From Arthrobacter sp. SLBN-100 (GTDB lineage: Bacteria > Actinomycetota > Actinomycetes > Actinomycetales > Micrococcaceae), in the NCBI RefSeq assembly GCF_006715305.1, contig NZ_VFMY01000001.1, positions 1,798,001 to 1,862,000 of the forward strand: a stretch of 64,000 nt of DNA. The letters are read 5' to 3'. Below are positions 37,490 through 45,963 of the stretch, piece by piece. Below the pieces are notes generated by a model. The model saw only the letters and a program-made list of their open reading frames with translations. It made no database searches and was not told the origin of the DNA. The translations under genes and the position numbers were made by a program. The number at the start of each line of letters is the position of its first letter. Within the stretch, counting starts at the first letter, position 1.

Positions 37490-38161
37490 TCACGCGGCGT
37501 GCATCCGGGGTGCGAGGCCGTTAACGCGGCTGGAGATGTCGTTGAAGGCGTTCTGGAAGGCTTCCTCCGTGTTGGTCCGGAGCGGATCCGGTACGGACCA
37601 GTGAACGCCGCCGAGGGTGGCGAGTTCTTCGTGGGCGTTGTCGCAGACGGTTACAACCAAGTCGCCATCAGTCACCGGGCCCAGCCTTCGCGGCGGAACC
37701 TCCGGGAGGTCAACGCCATTGCGGCGGGCGACGTCGATGGCTCCTTGGGCGATGCGGTCGGCCGGGTGGGTTCCGGCAGAGGTGGAGGGGATCTCACTGA
37801 CCTGCTGCCAGAGCGCAGCTGCAAGCTGGGAACGGGCGCTGTTTCGCGTGCAGACAAACAGAACCCGGGTGGCGCCGTATTCGACGCCGGGGGCGAGCCC
37901 TTCCAGTCCACCGGCAGCCAGGCGGATGTAGCTGCGGCGCTTGTCGGCTTCGGAGCGGTGCCTGGTTGCCACACCCGCTCCTTCCAGGGCGCGCAGGTGA
38001 TGGGATAGCAGGTTTGACGGCATACCCAACTCCGCCTGGAGCTCTGTGGGCGAGAAGTCCCCGAGGGTCAGCAGATCAACAATGCGCAGCCGCGCGGGAT
38101 CGGCGAGGGCCGCGTGTTTGGCGACCCGCCGCTGGAAAGCGTCCACTGGCTCAGTTTTCAT
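37490..38161 (-). CDS. ArsR-ArsC fusion: metalloregulator with C-terminal phosphatase-fold domain
   Basis: 223 aa. Residues 1-85 are an ArsR winged helix (ADPARLRIVDLLTLGDFSPT, GMPSNLLSHHLRALEGAGV). Residues ~96-223 are an LMW-PTPase/arsenate reductase domain (VLFVCTRNSARSQLAAALW, Cys104 and Arg110; SAGTHPADRI; VTVCDNAHEEL). A regulator that senses through its own catalytic domain, or a bifunctional reductase-repressor, is likely; such fusions are known in actinobacteria. The start overlaps an inverted-repeat operator and has no ribosome site, suggesting a leaderless or very short 5' end. Confidence 0.88.
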   Translation of the reverse strand: MKTEPVDAFQRRVAKHAALADPARLRIVDLLTLGDFSPTELQAELGMPSNLLSHHLRALEGAGVATRHRSEADKRRSYIRLAAGGLEGLAPGVEYGATRVLFVCTRNSARSQLAAALWQQVSEIPSTSAGTHPADRIAQGAIDVARRNGVDLPEVPPRRLGPVTDGDLVVTVCDNAHEELATLGGVHWSVPDPLRTNTEEAFQNAFNDISSRVNGLAPRMHAA

Positions 38162-38184
38162 TGACTCAATTTTGACTGAGTTAA
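38161..38184. promoter_or_regulatory. ArsR-type operator between divergent ars genes
   Basis: TTGACTCA-N8-TGAGTTAA, arms matching in 7 of 8 positions. It begins at the first base of the fusion regulator and lies 24 bp before the aquaporin ATG, so one bound repressor could silence both directions. Confidence 0.6.
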
Positions 38185-38207
38185 TATCTTCGGTCAAGCT
38201 TGGTGCC

Positions 38208-38948
38208 ATGACTACAAACCAGCCGCCGTTGTGGCGCCGAGCCATCGCCGAAGTCCTTGGCACCAGCCTGCTCGTGATGATCGTGGTGGGCTCGGGGATT
38301 ATGGCCCAGCAACTCTCTCCCAACGACACCGGCCTGCAGCTGCTCCAGAACAGCACGGCCACTGCGCTGGGCCTGACCGTCCTGATCCTCGTGCTCGGGC
38401 CGGTCAGCGGCGCGCACTTCAATCCTGTGGTCTCGCTTGTTGACTGGGCGCTGGGGCGGCGCAAAAGCACCGGCTTGACCCTGCCGGAGCTCGGCACCTA
38501 CGTAGTCGCGCAGACGCTCGGAGCCATCAGCGGCAGTGTGGTCGCGAACGCCATGTTTGAGGTGGGGACTTCCATCTCCGGAAAGGACCGCGCCAGTAGC
38601 GGGCATCTGCTGGGTGAGGTCGTGGCGACCGCCGGCCTCATCCTGCTGATCTTCACCCTCGCGGCCACCAAGCGGGGAGCCCTTGCCGCACCTGCGGTCG
38701 GTGCCTACATCGGGGCAGCATACTGGTTCACGTCCTCGACCTCGTTCGCGAACCCCGCGGTGACGATCGGGCGTATCTTCAGCGATACATTCGCCGGCAT
38801 CGCACCGGCCTCCGTGCCCGCGTTCGTCCTGGCCCAGCTTGTGGGCGCGGCAACCGGCCTGGGCCTCCTGCTCCTTCTGTTCCCCTCGGCGGCGAGCGCC
38901 GCCGATGACGTGGTGCTCCCGCACGGGGCAGACACAGCCAAGTCCTAG
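38208..38948 (+). CDS. Aquaporin-type channel of the arsenic cluster (AqpS-like)
   Basis: 246 aa MIP-family channel with six membrane helices and the two half-helix motifs as HFNPVVSL (NPV instead of NPA) and FANPAVTIG. Altered first NPA boxes are typical of the AqpS/ArsR-linked branch. In Sinorhizobium an aquaglyceroporin next to arsC lets the arsenite produced by the reductase leave the cell. The same logic fits here, because no ArsB or ACR3 pump is present. Divergent from the ArsR-ArsC gene. Confidence 0.88.
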   Translation: MTTNQPPLWRRAIAEVLGTSLLVMIVVGSGIMAQQLSPNDTGLQLLQNSTATALGLTVLILVLGPVSGAHFNPVVSLVDWALGRRKSTGLTLPELGTYVVAQTLGAISGSVVANAMFEVGTSISGKDRASSGHLLGEVVATAGLILLIFTLAATKRGALAAPAVGAYIGAAYWFTSSTSFANPAVTIGRIFSDTFAGIAPASVPAFVLAQLVGAATGLGLLLLLFPSAASAADDVVLPHGADTAKS

Positions 38949-39019
38949 CCTGCATCCTCACGCTGATCGTGGGCCTGAGCATTGTCCTCGTTACCCTGGC
39001 GCCCGCGGGCCAGTCCTGA
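38945..39019 (+). pseudogene. Possible tail of a lost membrane protein
   Basis: Starting within the aquaporin stop, one frame encodes LACILTLIVGLSIVLVTLAP and AGQS then TGA: a membrane-helix-like end without any start. It could be the C-terminus of a deleted transporter gene, but it is too short to identify. Confidence 0.25.
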
Positions 39020-39072
39020 GACACGCAGGAGTTGAGGAACAGGCACCACGCAGTAATGCCCTCCGGAAAAGT

Positions 39073-39089
39073 CGAGTATCCGTTACTCG
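39073..39089. promoter_or_regulatory. CGAGTA-N5-TACTCG palindrome, copy 1
   Basis: Perfect 6-bp arms within a context GAAAAGTCGAGTA shared with copy 2. 76 bp before the first GAF-ANTAR gene. Confidence 0.55.
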
Positions 39090-39165
39090 GGCACTTCGAC
39101 TCCCTGCCCCGTAACCTGCAGCAAGAGGTGTCGCCCAGGACGCCCGCTGGTGACGGGAGCAGGTT

Positions 39166-39972
39166 GTGGAAATCGAGCTGCGCCCGAAGCGGGCGCACCC
39201 TCAGACCGGGGCCGCTGACGGAACCAGCGGAGCAGCCTGTTTCCGCGGTCGCTCAACGCCGCCGCCCGCATTCGGCATTCTTTTGGACCTTCGTGCCTGC
39301 AGCGACGAAGCTTCCCTCCAGCTCCTCTCGCTGGCTGCAGCGTCAGCCCTGTCCGAGCTGGCCGGATGCACCTTGGACTGTACCGTGTCCCTTGTCCGTC
39401 CCGGCCAGGCGGCGCTGGTGTCAGGCACCAGCAGCGGCGCCATCGGTCTTGCCCAAGCGGATCAAAGCAGCGGGGACGGCCCGGTGTCCCGCGCGCTTGC
39501 CGGGCACCTCGCGGTCATCGTCAACAGCTACTCGGCGGATCCGCGGTGGCCCTCCCCCTGGCACCCTCTCACCGAGGCCGGCTACAGGTCGCTTCTCTCG
39601 GTCCCGCTGCATCTTCAGGCGGAAAGCATGTCAGCCCTGACGCTCTTGGCCCCGGCGGACGATGTATTCGCTCCCGGCGTCATTATTGCTGCCAGCGCCT
39701 TCAGCAAGCTGGGGGCCAGCAGCTATCTGTCGGCAGCAGAGCTGCGGGCAGCACAGTCGGCGGCGGAACACCTCCAGACGGCCCTGCAGGGCCGTACCTC
39801 CATCGATGTTGCCTGCGGAGTGATCATGGGACAAAACCGGTGCTCCTACCGGGACGCTTTCCATATCCTCGCCCAGGCCTCCAGCCACCGAAACGTCAAA
39901 GCCCGTGTAGTGGCCGAAACGATGCTGCAGCAGCTGCCGGGCGGCGCCCCTTCCACCCATTTCACGGAATGA
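39166..39972 (+). CDS. GAF-ANTAR RNA-binding antiterminator, paralogue A
   Basis: 268 aa from a GTG preceded by GGGAGCAGGTT. Residues ~35-190 resemble a GAF sensor domain (LLDLRACSDEASLQLLSL, YRSLLSVPLHL). The C-terminal ~55 residues are ANTAR, with LQTALQGRTSIDVACGVIMG then RCSYRDAFHIL. ANTAR domains bind paired RNA hairpins to prevent termination. A close paralogue is at 41000, and both share the same upstream palindrome. Confidence 0.87.
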   Translation: MEIELRPKRAHPQTGAADGTSGAACFRGRSTPPPAFGILLDLRACSDEASLQLLSLAAASALSELAGCTLDCTVSLVRPGQAALVSGTSSGAIGLAQADQSSGDGPVSRALAGHLAVIVNSYSADPRWPSPWHPLTEAGYRSLLSVPLHLQAESMSALTLLAPADDVFAPGVIIAASAFSKLGASSYLSAAELRAAQSAAEHLQTALQGRTSIDVACGVIMGQNRCSYRDAFHILAQASSHRNVKARVVAETMLQQLPGGAPSTHFTE

Positions 39973-40103
39973 AGCCATGAGCCCATTCGGTGGAAGGCAA
40001 GTAATAAGCGCCATGGAGTACGACGACGTCAGCGTGCCGTTGCTGGACAGCTCACGGCCCGCCGGGCGTCATAGTGCGGCAGGTCAGGCATAGGATTTCG
40101 TTT

Positions 40104-40853
40104 ATGAGGATTGCCGTTGCAGGGGGAACCGGTACAGTCGGCCACCACGTCGTCGCTATTGCCAGGGAGCGCGGGCACGATGTGGTGGGCATCAGCCGCT
40201 CGGAAGGTGTGGACCTGGTCAACGGCCGCGGCCTGTACCAGGCGCTCCAGGGCGTCGACACAGTCATCGACGTCTCGGGCATCCGGACCGCTTCCACCAA
40301 GAAAGCCGTGGACTTTTTCACCAACGCCACCCAGAACCTCCTGGCGGCGGAGAAGCAGGCGGGCGTGAAGCACCACATTGCGCTGTCCATCGTTGGCATC
40401 GACAACGCCAACTCAGGACTGTACGCCGGGAAGCTGGTGCAGGAGGACGAAGTCAGGCACGGCGGCATCCCCTGGACCCTCCTCCGGTCCACCCAGTTCC
40501 ACGAGTTCGTGCCGATGACTGTCAAAGCCGCTTCCGCAGGCCCCGCGGTGTTCGTGCCCAAAATGTTCACCCAGCCCATCGCGGCGAAGGAGGTGGCCAT
40601 GGCCCTGGTGGCTGCCGCCGAAACCGGGCCGCAAGGAAGGGTCCCGGACCTGGGCGGGCCCAGGACGGAACAGCTGAAAGACCTGGTCAAGGCCTACCTC
40701 GCCAAAACCAGGCAAAAGAAGCGGGTGGTCCCGCTCCATGTCCCCGGCCCCATGGGCAAAGCGATGCGCAAAGGTGGGCTCATCCCGGCGGCGGGTGCCG
40801 CCGTCGGACGCCAGACGTTCCTGGAGTGGCTGGAAGCCGGCGGCGCCGCCTAG
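40104..40853 (+). CDS. NmrA-like NAD(P)-binding protein
   Basis: 249 aa; AGGATTTCGTTT before the ATG. N-terminal Rossmann motif AVAGGTGTVGHHVV, then VDTVIDVSGI and HHIALSIVGID, an atypical SDR pattern with no YxxxK. The second half includes WTLLRSTQFHEFVP. Such proteins act as redox sensors or quinone reductases. It lies between the two ANTAR genes but no functional link is evident. Confidence 0.87.
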   Translation: MRIAVAGGTGTVGHHVVAIARERGHDVVGISRSEGVDLVNGRGLYQALQGVDTVIDVSGIRTASTKKAVDFFTNATQNLLAAEKQAGVKHHIALSIVGIDNANSGLYAGKLVQEDEVRHGGIPWTLLRSTQFHEFVPMTVKAASAGPAVFVPKMFTQPIAAKEVAMALVAAAETGPQGRVPDLGGPRTEQLKDLVKAYLAKTRQKKRVVPLHVPGPMGKAMRKGGLIPAAGAAVGRQTFLEWLEAGGAA

Positions 40854-40897
40854 CCTTTCAGCCGGACAGGTACCGGGCTCCCCCACCCGTGAAAAAT

Positions 40898-40914
40898 CGA
40901 GTACTCACTACTCG
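40898..40914. promoter_or_regulatory. CGAGTA-N5-TACTCG palindrome, copy 2
   Basis: Perfect 6-bp arms, preceded by GAAAAAT and followed by TGC as in copy 1. 85 bp before the second GAF-ANTAR gene. Confidence 0.55.
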
Positions 40915-40999
40915 TGCCCCCACCTCTGCCCTCGCGTTAGGTTCGAGGTGCAGCGCGCGGACCATGTCGGTTCGGGCGCCGTTCAGAGGGGGAGCGAGA

Positions 41000-41809
41000 A
41001 TGACAGTCCATGTGCAGGGCACCAGCAGAAGGGTGCTGAAGGCCGACGGCGGAAGGCAGGGGTCGGCGGCGGGCGTGCCCGACGAGCCGTGGTTTGAGCC
41101 CTCCGGGTTCCTGCTGGACCTGGTCACGGACGCAGACACGGAGGCAGCCTCCCTGAGGCGACTGGCAGAAGCAGCAGCTGTAGTCCTCACCCAGGCAGTC
41201 GGGGTCCAGATTGACTGTGCCGTCATGCTGGCCGCGGCCCAGGCGGCTCCCGTTCGGGCGGCCAACAATGGACGGGCCGCGGGCCTGGGCTACCTGGAAC
41301 AGGATCTCGATGGCGGCCCGATGAAGCAGGCCGCGGCGGCGGAGAGTCCCATCGTGGTGGAGGCCGCCGAAACAACGCTGCGATGGCAGGCCTACCGGCG
41401 CCGGTTCCTCGATGCGGGCTACGGCGAGGTGGTTGCCGTTCCCCTGCGGCTTGACCCCGGAACCACTGCAGCCCTGGCATTCTTTGCACCGCCGGAGGTC
41501 CGGTTCGATCCCGGCACGATCAGCCAGGCAACGTGGTTTGCCCGGGTTGCGTCGCAGAGCCTGAAACTGGCACTCGAGGTCCAAAGCGTCCGGTCCGCGG
41601 GGGACAACCTGAAGGCGCTGCTGGAAGGCCGGACGTCCATCGACGTGGCCTGCGGTGTGATCATGGGCCGCAACCGCTGCTCCTATCCGGACGCTTTCGG
41701 CCTCCTGGCCGGCGCGTCGACCCAACGCAACAAGCAGGTCCGCGAGGTGGCCGAGGGATTCCTGAAGAACCTGCCAAAAGCCTCCGCCGGGATGCGCTTC
41801 GAGTTCTGA
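41000..41809 (+). CDS. GAF-ANTAR RNA-binding antiterminator, paralogue B
   Basis: 269 aa; GAGGGGGAGCGAGA before ATG 41000. GAF-like domain ~30-205 (LLDLVTDADTEAASLRRL, VVAVPLRLDPGTTAALAFF) and a C-terminal ANTAR domain (LKALLEGRTSIDVACGVIMG, RCSYPDAFGLLAGAS). The ANTAR part is nearly identical to that of paralogue A, suggesting the same RNA targets with different sensory input. Confidence 0.88.
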   Translation: MTVHVQGTSRRVLKADGGRQGSAAGVPDEPWFEPSGFLLDLVTDADTEAASLRRLAEAAAVVLTQAVGVQIDCAVMLAAAQAAPVRAANNGRAAGLGYLEQDLDGGPMKQAAAAESPIVVEAAETTLRWQAYRRRFLDAGYGEVVAVPLRLDPGTTAALAFFAPPEVRFDPGTISQATWFARVASQSLKLALEVQSVRSAGDNLKALLEGRTSIDVACGVIMGRNRCSYPDAFGLLAGASTQRNKQVREVAEGFLKNLPKASAGMRFEF

Positions 41810-41817
41810 GCAGCCCT

Positions 41818-42822
41818 CTATTTTTCGATGCTGAACGCGTCACTGAAGCTGCCTCTGTTGGGGATGAACTTTACGTCCATGCGCCGGCTGGTAACGGTGA
41901 TATCCAACGTACCCCGCGCATTGTCCTCGTTGGCTCCCAGCCAGCTCGCGAAGTAGGGAAGCTCGGGGTCGTCGGTGTTGATCTTGGTGAGTCTCACGCC
42001 GCCAGTGCCGGCGGTGGCGAAAACGGTGCCCGCGCCCTTCTTCATGGAGTCGTCCCTATCCGCCATACACGCTTCTGAAACTACGTCTGCCACCACTTCC
42101 GGGCAGTCTTTGCCCAGAGCCAGCTGGTGCGTCCGCTGATAGACGTGTTCATGGCCGGTCAGGACCAGGTCGGCCTTTTGACTGAGCAGGAGATTGGTGA
42201 ACGGTTCGCCGGCAACGCAGCCGTAATGCCCCAGGCTCAAACATGGGGTGTGCATGGCCACCACCGTCCAGGGGATATTACTGTTGTGGGCGCCATCGAT
42301 AGCGGACTCCGTCCACCGCCCGCGTTCGCTGTCCGCCGAGTAATCGAGGACTCCTTCGGGAAATGGAATGCCGGGTGAAACAACGATGAGCCGCACCAGT
42401 GGCTTCTCCCGGGGGACGTCCACGTACCACTGCTTGCCATATTCACCCTGAAGGCCGGGGAGCCTGTTGGGAAGGCACTGCACAAAATTGGTGATATTCC
42501 CGTCTTTGCCATTGCTCTCGTGATTGCCGGTCGCCAGCTGGTAGGGGAAGTCTGTTCCAAGCTTTTCCGTAACCATCGCGCAGAACTCCTCCTCGGCCCC
42601 GGCCCGGTAGGAAAGATCTCCGAGCGCAAGACTAAAGTCGGGTTTCAGCCGTGCCACCACGTCCAGCACAGATTTGGCTCCCCTGCCCAGGCCCATGTCG
42701 CCGGCAGCAGTGAAGTGGACGGATCTGCCGTCCTGCGACTCGCAGCCCGCCAGCGTGAGGCAGGCGAGCATGGCCGTTGCAGCTGCCACGGTACGAATGA
42801 AAGATGTAATCCTCCAAGCCAT
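41818..42822 (-). CDS. Exported metallophosphoesterase lipoprotein
   Basis: 334 aa. Lipoprotein signal ending LACLTLAGC. Calcineurin-like phosphoesterase core with TAAGDMGLG, LALGDLSY, ATGNHES, VAMHTPC and TGHEHVYQRT, supplying the usual two-metal ligands (Asp, Asn-His, His, GHxH). The layout is like purple acid/3',5'-phosphodiesterase enzymes. Expected on the outer face of the membrane; the substrate is unknown. Confidence 0.87.
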   Translation of the reverse strand: MAWRITSFIRTVAAATAMLACLTLAGCESQDGRSVHFTAAGDMGLGRGAKSVLDVVARLKPDFSLALGDLSYRAGAEEEFCAMVTEKLGTDFPYQLATGNHESNGKDGNITNFVQCLPNRLPGLQGEYGKQWYVDVPREKPLVRLIVVSPGIPFPEGVLDYSADSERGRWTESAIDGAHNSNIPWTVVAMHTPCLSLGHYGCVAGEPFTNLLLSQKADLVLTGHEHVYQRTHQLALGKDCPEVVADVVSEACMADRDDSMKKGAGTVFATAGTGGVRLTKINTDDPELPYFASWLGANEDNARGTLDITVTSRRMDVKFIPNRGSFSDAFSIEK

Positions 42823-42971
42823 CCGCTCTCACCTTCTCGAAGCCGGGACCGCTCTATTGGAGCCTAGCTGGCGGTCAGGCCGTTCTCGATACTTTTTTGT
42901 GAAAGGTGCGGACATCCACACTCTTGGGCCTGAGCCCTTCCCTTATCGGCCGGCGCTCGTATTATTCATGC

Positions 42972-43118
42972 ATGTGGACTAAACAGCACCAGTCGTTCTG
43001 CGCGCTTTGCGGCAGGAGCACTAAGCATGTCACCCACTTCCAGAAGGACGACGCCGGATCCCTGACCGCGGAGGTCCGGTGCACTGAGTGCGCTGATCGG
43101 TCCGAGGTGGCCGCCTAG
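42972..43118 (+). CDS. 48-aa zinc-ribbon-like micro-protein, paralogue 1
   Basis: MWTKQHQSFCALCGRSTKHV then THFQKDDAGSLTAEVRCTEC: one CxxC, a HVTH motif and a second CxxC, consistent with a single zinc knuckle. A paralogue lies at 51951. The 11 bases CGTATTATTCA upstream are shared with that copy; -10 TATTAT (42960-42965) ends 6 nt before the ATG, so translation of a leaderless mRNA is predicted. Function unknown. Confidence 0.75.
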   Translation: MWTKQHQSFCALCGRSTKHVTHFQKDDAGSLTAEVRCTECADRSEVAA

Positions 43119-43154
43119 GACGGAGCAGCCAGTGGAGCGCGGGGTTGTTCCGTG

Positions 43155-44375
43155 CTACGCCGCCCGTCCCGCGGATGCGAGTTCCGGCTCCCGTTCGCTG
43201 GCGGGCCCAGGAGCGGAACGGACGACAGCGGCGTCGAGCCTTTTGTGGGCCCAGCGGCGGACGGGCGTCTCCACCATGCGGAACGACGCGTAGGCGAGCA
43301 GGACGGTCAGGGCTGCCGCCAGCGGCACGCGGAGCCACAGTGACGGGACGAGCGGCATCAGCAGCAGATAGACGGGCAGGTGCCAGAGGTAGAGGGCGTA
43401 GGACAGGTCGCGGCCGGGGCCGGCGAGCCAGGGATGGCTCAGGATCCTTGCAGTAAAGCCGGCCGGGGAAAGGACCAGCCATCCGATGGCCAGTGCCGCC
43501 AGCAGCGCCAGCACGGTGGGCCCGGCTGTCCAGAAGGCGCTGAACCACAGGCCGGGAGTATTCGGCTCCTGCAGCACGAACACGGCCGCCAGCAGGACCA
43601 GGGCTGCCGGCGGACCGGCCCACCGCGCGGCACCGACCAGGGAAGCGTGGAACCGGGAGCCCGGGCGGATAACGGTGAGGACGAGCGCCAGGGTGCAGCC
43701 GATCAGCAGTTCATCAGCCCGGGTATCGGGCCCGTTGTACAAGCGGTTCAGCGGCGCCCCGGCCCACACCAGCAGGAAGCGTTCCAGCAGGAAAGCCGCA
43801 GCCAGGCCGGCCGTGGTCCAGGCGACCGTCCGGACCGTCCAGAAGCGCAGCAGGACCAGGAGGAGCAGCGGCCACACCAGGTAGAACTGCTCCTCGACGG
43901 CGAGCGTCCAGGTGGGGCCCAGCGTTTCACCGGTAATGGAGCCACCGAAGGCGCCGAAATGCGCCAGGTTCATCACGTACCCGGCGGCCGGCAGGATGAA
44001 GCCTTCCTGGCCTGCCCACGTCGACGCCGGAAACACCACGCCTACGGTGACGATCGCTCCGCAGAGGGCCAGCAGCGCGGGCCACAGCCGGGCCAGCCGC
44101 TTGGCGTAGAAGATACCCAGGCGCAGCCCGCCGGTGGCGAGGTACTCCTTCATGATCAGGAGGGTGATCACAAAACCGCTGAGCGTGAAGAAGACGTCCA
44201 CCCCGATGGATCCTCCGGGGACCAGTCCGGTGGCGGCGTGAAAGAGAAAAACGAACGCTACCGCAACAGTCCGAAGCCCGTCCAGGGCGTGCTTCCGCCC
44301 GGAAATAAGCCCGGAGGCGGGCACTTCCGGGCGTCCCAAAGCTGGCAAATTTCCACTGCTTGACCTAAAAACCAC
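43155..44375 (-). CDS. Acyltransferase 3 family (OafA/YrhL-like) membrane protein
   Basis: About 406 aa with ten or more hydrophobic segments. Family landmarks: LDGLRTVAVAFVFLFHA with the active His, GSIGVDVFFTLSGFVI, RLARLWPALLAL, LGPTWTLAVEEQFYLVWPLL and SYALYLWHLPVYL. These enzymes O-acylate cell-surface glycans or lipids. The start is uncertain: the GTG at 44375 lies just after TATATA, an ATG at 44444 is also open, and neither has a clear ribosome site. Confidence 0.87.
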   Translation of the reverse strand: MVFRSSSGNLPALGRPEVPASGLISGRKHALDGLRTVAVAFVFLFHAATGLVPGGSIGVDVFFTLSGFVITLLIMKEYLATGGLRLGIFYAKRLARLWPALLALCGAIVTVGVVFPASTWAGQEGFILPAAGYVMNLAHFGAFGGSITGETLGPTWTLAVEEQFYLVWPLLLLVLLRFWTVRTVAWTTAGLAAAFLLERFLLVWAGAPLNRLYNGPDTRADELLIGCTLALVLTVIRPGSRFHASLVGAARWAGPPAALVLLAAVFVLQEPNTPGLWFSAFWTAGPTVLALLAALAIGWLVLSPAGFTARILSHPWLAGPGRDLSYALYLWHLPVYLLLMPLVPSLWLRVPLAAALTVLLAYASFRMVETPVRRWAHKRLDAAVVRSAPGPASEREPELASAGRAA

Positions 44376-44504
44376 TAAGCAAGCATATATAACGTTTCCG
44401 TAACTGCGCTGGGCGAAGGCTGGACGGAAGCCCAAAAGCACCACCTTGGACTGTGACTGTTGGCGATAAATGGCGGTCTTTTTGCAGCGCTAAATGTCGC
44501 CCTG

Positions 44505-44966
44505 CTAGTCGGCAAGCGCTCGTGACCGCCTGTAGAACGTCGCTCGGGACATACCGAGATCCCGGGCAACCTGCGCAGCGGGCTCGCCACCTTTGACCAG
44601 GCGAACAGCACTTCTGATCTGACTATCCGTGACCCGGCGGGGTCGGCCGCCAAGGTCCTTGCCAGCTTCTCTTCGCTTGATTATGGAATCAGTGACGCGT
44701 TCGCGCTTGATCTCGTGTTCCATCTGCGCGAGGGCGGCCATGATCGTGAACAACATAGAGCCCATCGGTGTTGCTGTGTCGACGTCGCCTCCGCCCAAGT
44801 TCAGGACGCGCAGGCCGGCGCCCCTGCTGCGGAGTTCGTCGGCGAAGGCAAGCATGTTCTGAATGGATCGCCCGAGCCGGTCCAAAGTCGTGATGACGAG
44901 GGTGTCATCCTCCATGAGTGCGTCGAGTGCTCGATCGAACTGGGGGTCGAGAAGGTTTCGAGACAT
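44505..44966 (-). CDS. Serine recombinase of the Hin/TnpR group, N-terminally truncated
   Basis: 153 aa. Contains the middle and end of a resolvase/invertase: TLVITTLDRLGRSIQNML, MGSMLFTIMAALAQMEHEI, KRERVTDSIIKRREAGKDLG, and a Hin-type helix-turn-helix, GEPAAQVARDLGMSRATFYR. The first ~40 residues with the catalytic serine (YxRVSTxxQ) are absent, so it should be inactive in strand cleavage. The truncated start coincides with a 12-bp half-site (44953-44964) of the palindromes found nearby. Confidence 0.8.
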   Translation of the reverse strand: MSRNLLDPQFDRALDALMEDDTLVITTLDRLGRSIQNMLAFADELRSRGAGLRVLNLGGGDVDTATPMGSMLFTIMAALAQMEHEIKRERVTDSIIKRREAGKDLGGRPRRVTDSQIRSAVRLVKGGEPAAQVARDLGMSRATFYRRSRALAD

Positions 44967-45046
44967 AGTTATGAGAATCGCCGGGCGCAGAGAAAGTCGT
45001 GAGATTTCACGGGAATCAGGATCTTACGGGACAGAGCCAGTGAGAC

Positions 45047-45072
45047 GTCTCGTATCCCAACGGTTTCGAGAC
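45047..45072. other. hix-like recombination site
   Basis: 26 bp arranged as 12 + AA + 12: half-sites GTCTCGTATCCC and, on the other strand, GTCTCGAAACCG. This is the geometry of Hin/Gin crossover sites (two 12-bp half-sites around a 2-bp core). It lies 81 bp from the serine recombinase remnant. Confidence 0.5.
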
Positions 45073-45141
45073 GAAACGCTTGGGAACCAACAGCTCCTCC
45101 ATTACTTGACGCGTCTGGGAGTGGCCCATCCGTGATTGCGT

Positions 45142-45963
45142 ATGGACTCGCCTCTGGCGGCGGGTGTACTTTCAGCTGTGGAAGGTTTCACCCACCCTTC
45201 TGACGCCGGCCGCGAGCTAGATGAACTACGCGTGAGGGCGTACGGTTCGGATCACGACATCGATGGTGATCCTCGGGCTCTCGCGAGGTTGCGCGAACTT
45301 GAGGCTGCGCACCTCGCCGACGTCGAACGCCGGGCGGACGCCCCCGCGAGCGAAAGCTCGGCCGGTACGGAAACCGTGAAAGCGGCGGTTCCCGCCGTCG
45401 CCTTAGCTGAAGCTCAGGGGTCGCCGGAGCCCGGACGGGCGATCGCGCCGCTGTCGCAGCCAGTAGAGGAAAGCTCGTTGCGGTCGCTCCTGCGACGCGC
45501 GATGAGGACGTGGTGGGGTCGCCTCGCGCGGGTGGCTGGCATGCTGGTAGTCGCTGCCGCCATCGTCGTGGCGGCCTTCCTGATATCCGCGCCACGACCC
45601 GACGCTACCTTGCGTCTGACGGCGGTCGAGGCTGACGACCAGGTCCGCACCCTGGTGACCTCCGCGGAGCGAGCTGGCAGGTACGAAATCGACCCCTCAA
45701 CGCTCCGCGCATACGGGTCGTACCATGGCTTCAATGTCTGGTCCGGCGTGAATGCCTTCGGCTCTCCGTGTCTCGTGGCCGTGCACCGGTCATTCGACTA
45801 CCTCTCAAGAGCGCGCTGCGCTCCGTTTCCGGCAGACCTCATTGTGGACGTCTCTTCGTCCGGCGACGGACTCGACATACCCACCGGCGACGGCATCATT
45901 AGGTTCATACGTCGTGGCGACACGGTGGACGCCTACGTCTACCTCTTGCCAGAGGCCGACTGA
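45142..45963 (+). CDS. Single-pass membrane protein, paralogue 1 of a pair
   Basis: 273 aa. Cytoplasmic N-terminus with ELDELRVRAYGSDHDIDGDP and RALARLRELEAA, a Pro/Ala/Glu-rich linker, one membrane helix at about 135-155 (AGMLVVAAAIVVAAFLISAP) and a ~115-residue outer domain with two cysteines. The next gene has the same plan and begins on the last base of this stop (TGATG). No known family; ATG 45142 chosen, a TTG two codons earlier is possible. Confidence 0.72.
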   Translation: MDSPLAAGVLSAVEGFTHPSDAGRELDELRVRAYGSDHDIDGDPRALARLRELEAAHLADVERRADAPASESSAGTETVKAAVPAVALAEAQGSPEPGRAIAPLSQPVEESSLRSLLRRAMRTWWGRLARVAGMLVVAAAIVVAAFLISAPRPDATLRLTAVEADDQVRTLVTSAERAGRYEIDPSTLRAYGSYHGFNVWSGVNAFGSPCLVAVHRSFDYLSRARCAPFPADLIVDVSSSGDGLDIPTGDGIIRFIRRGDTVDAYVYLLPEAD

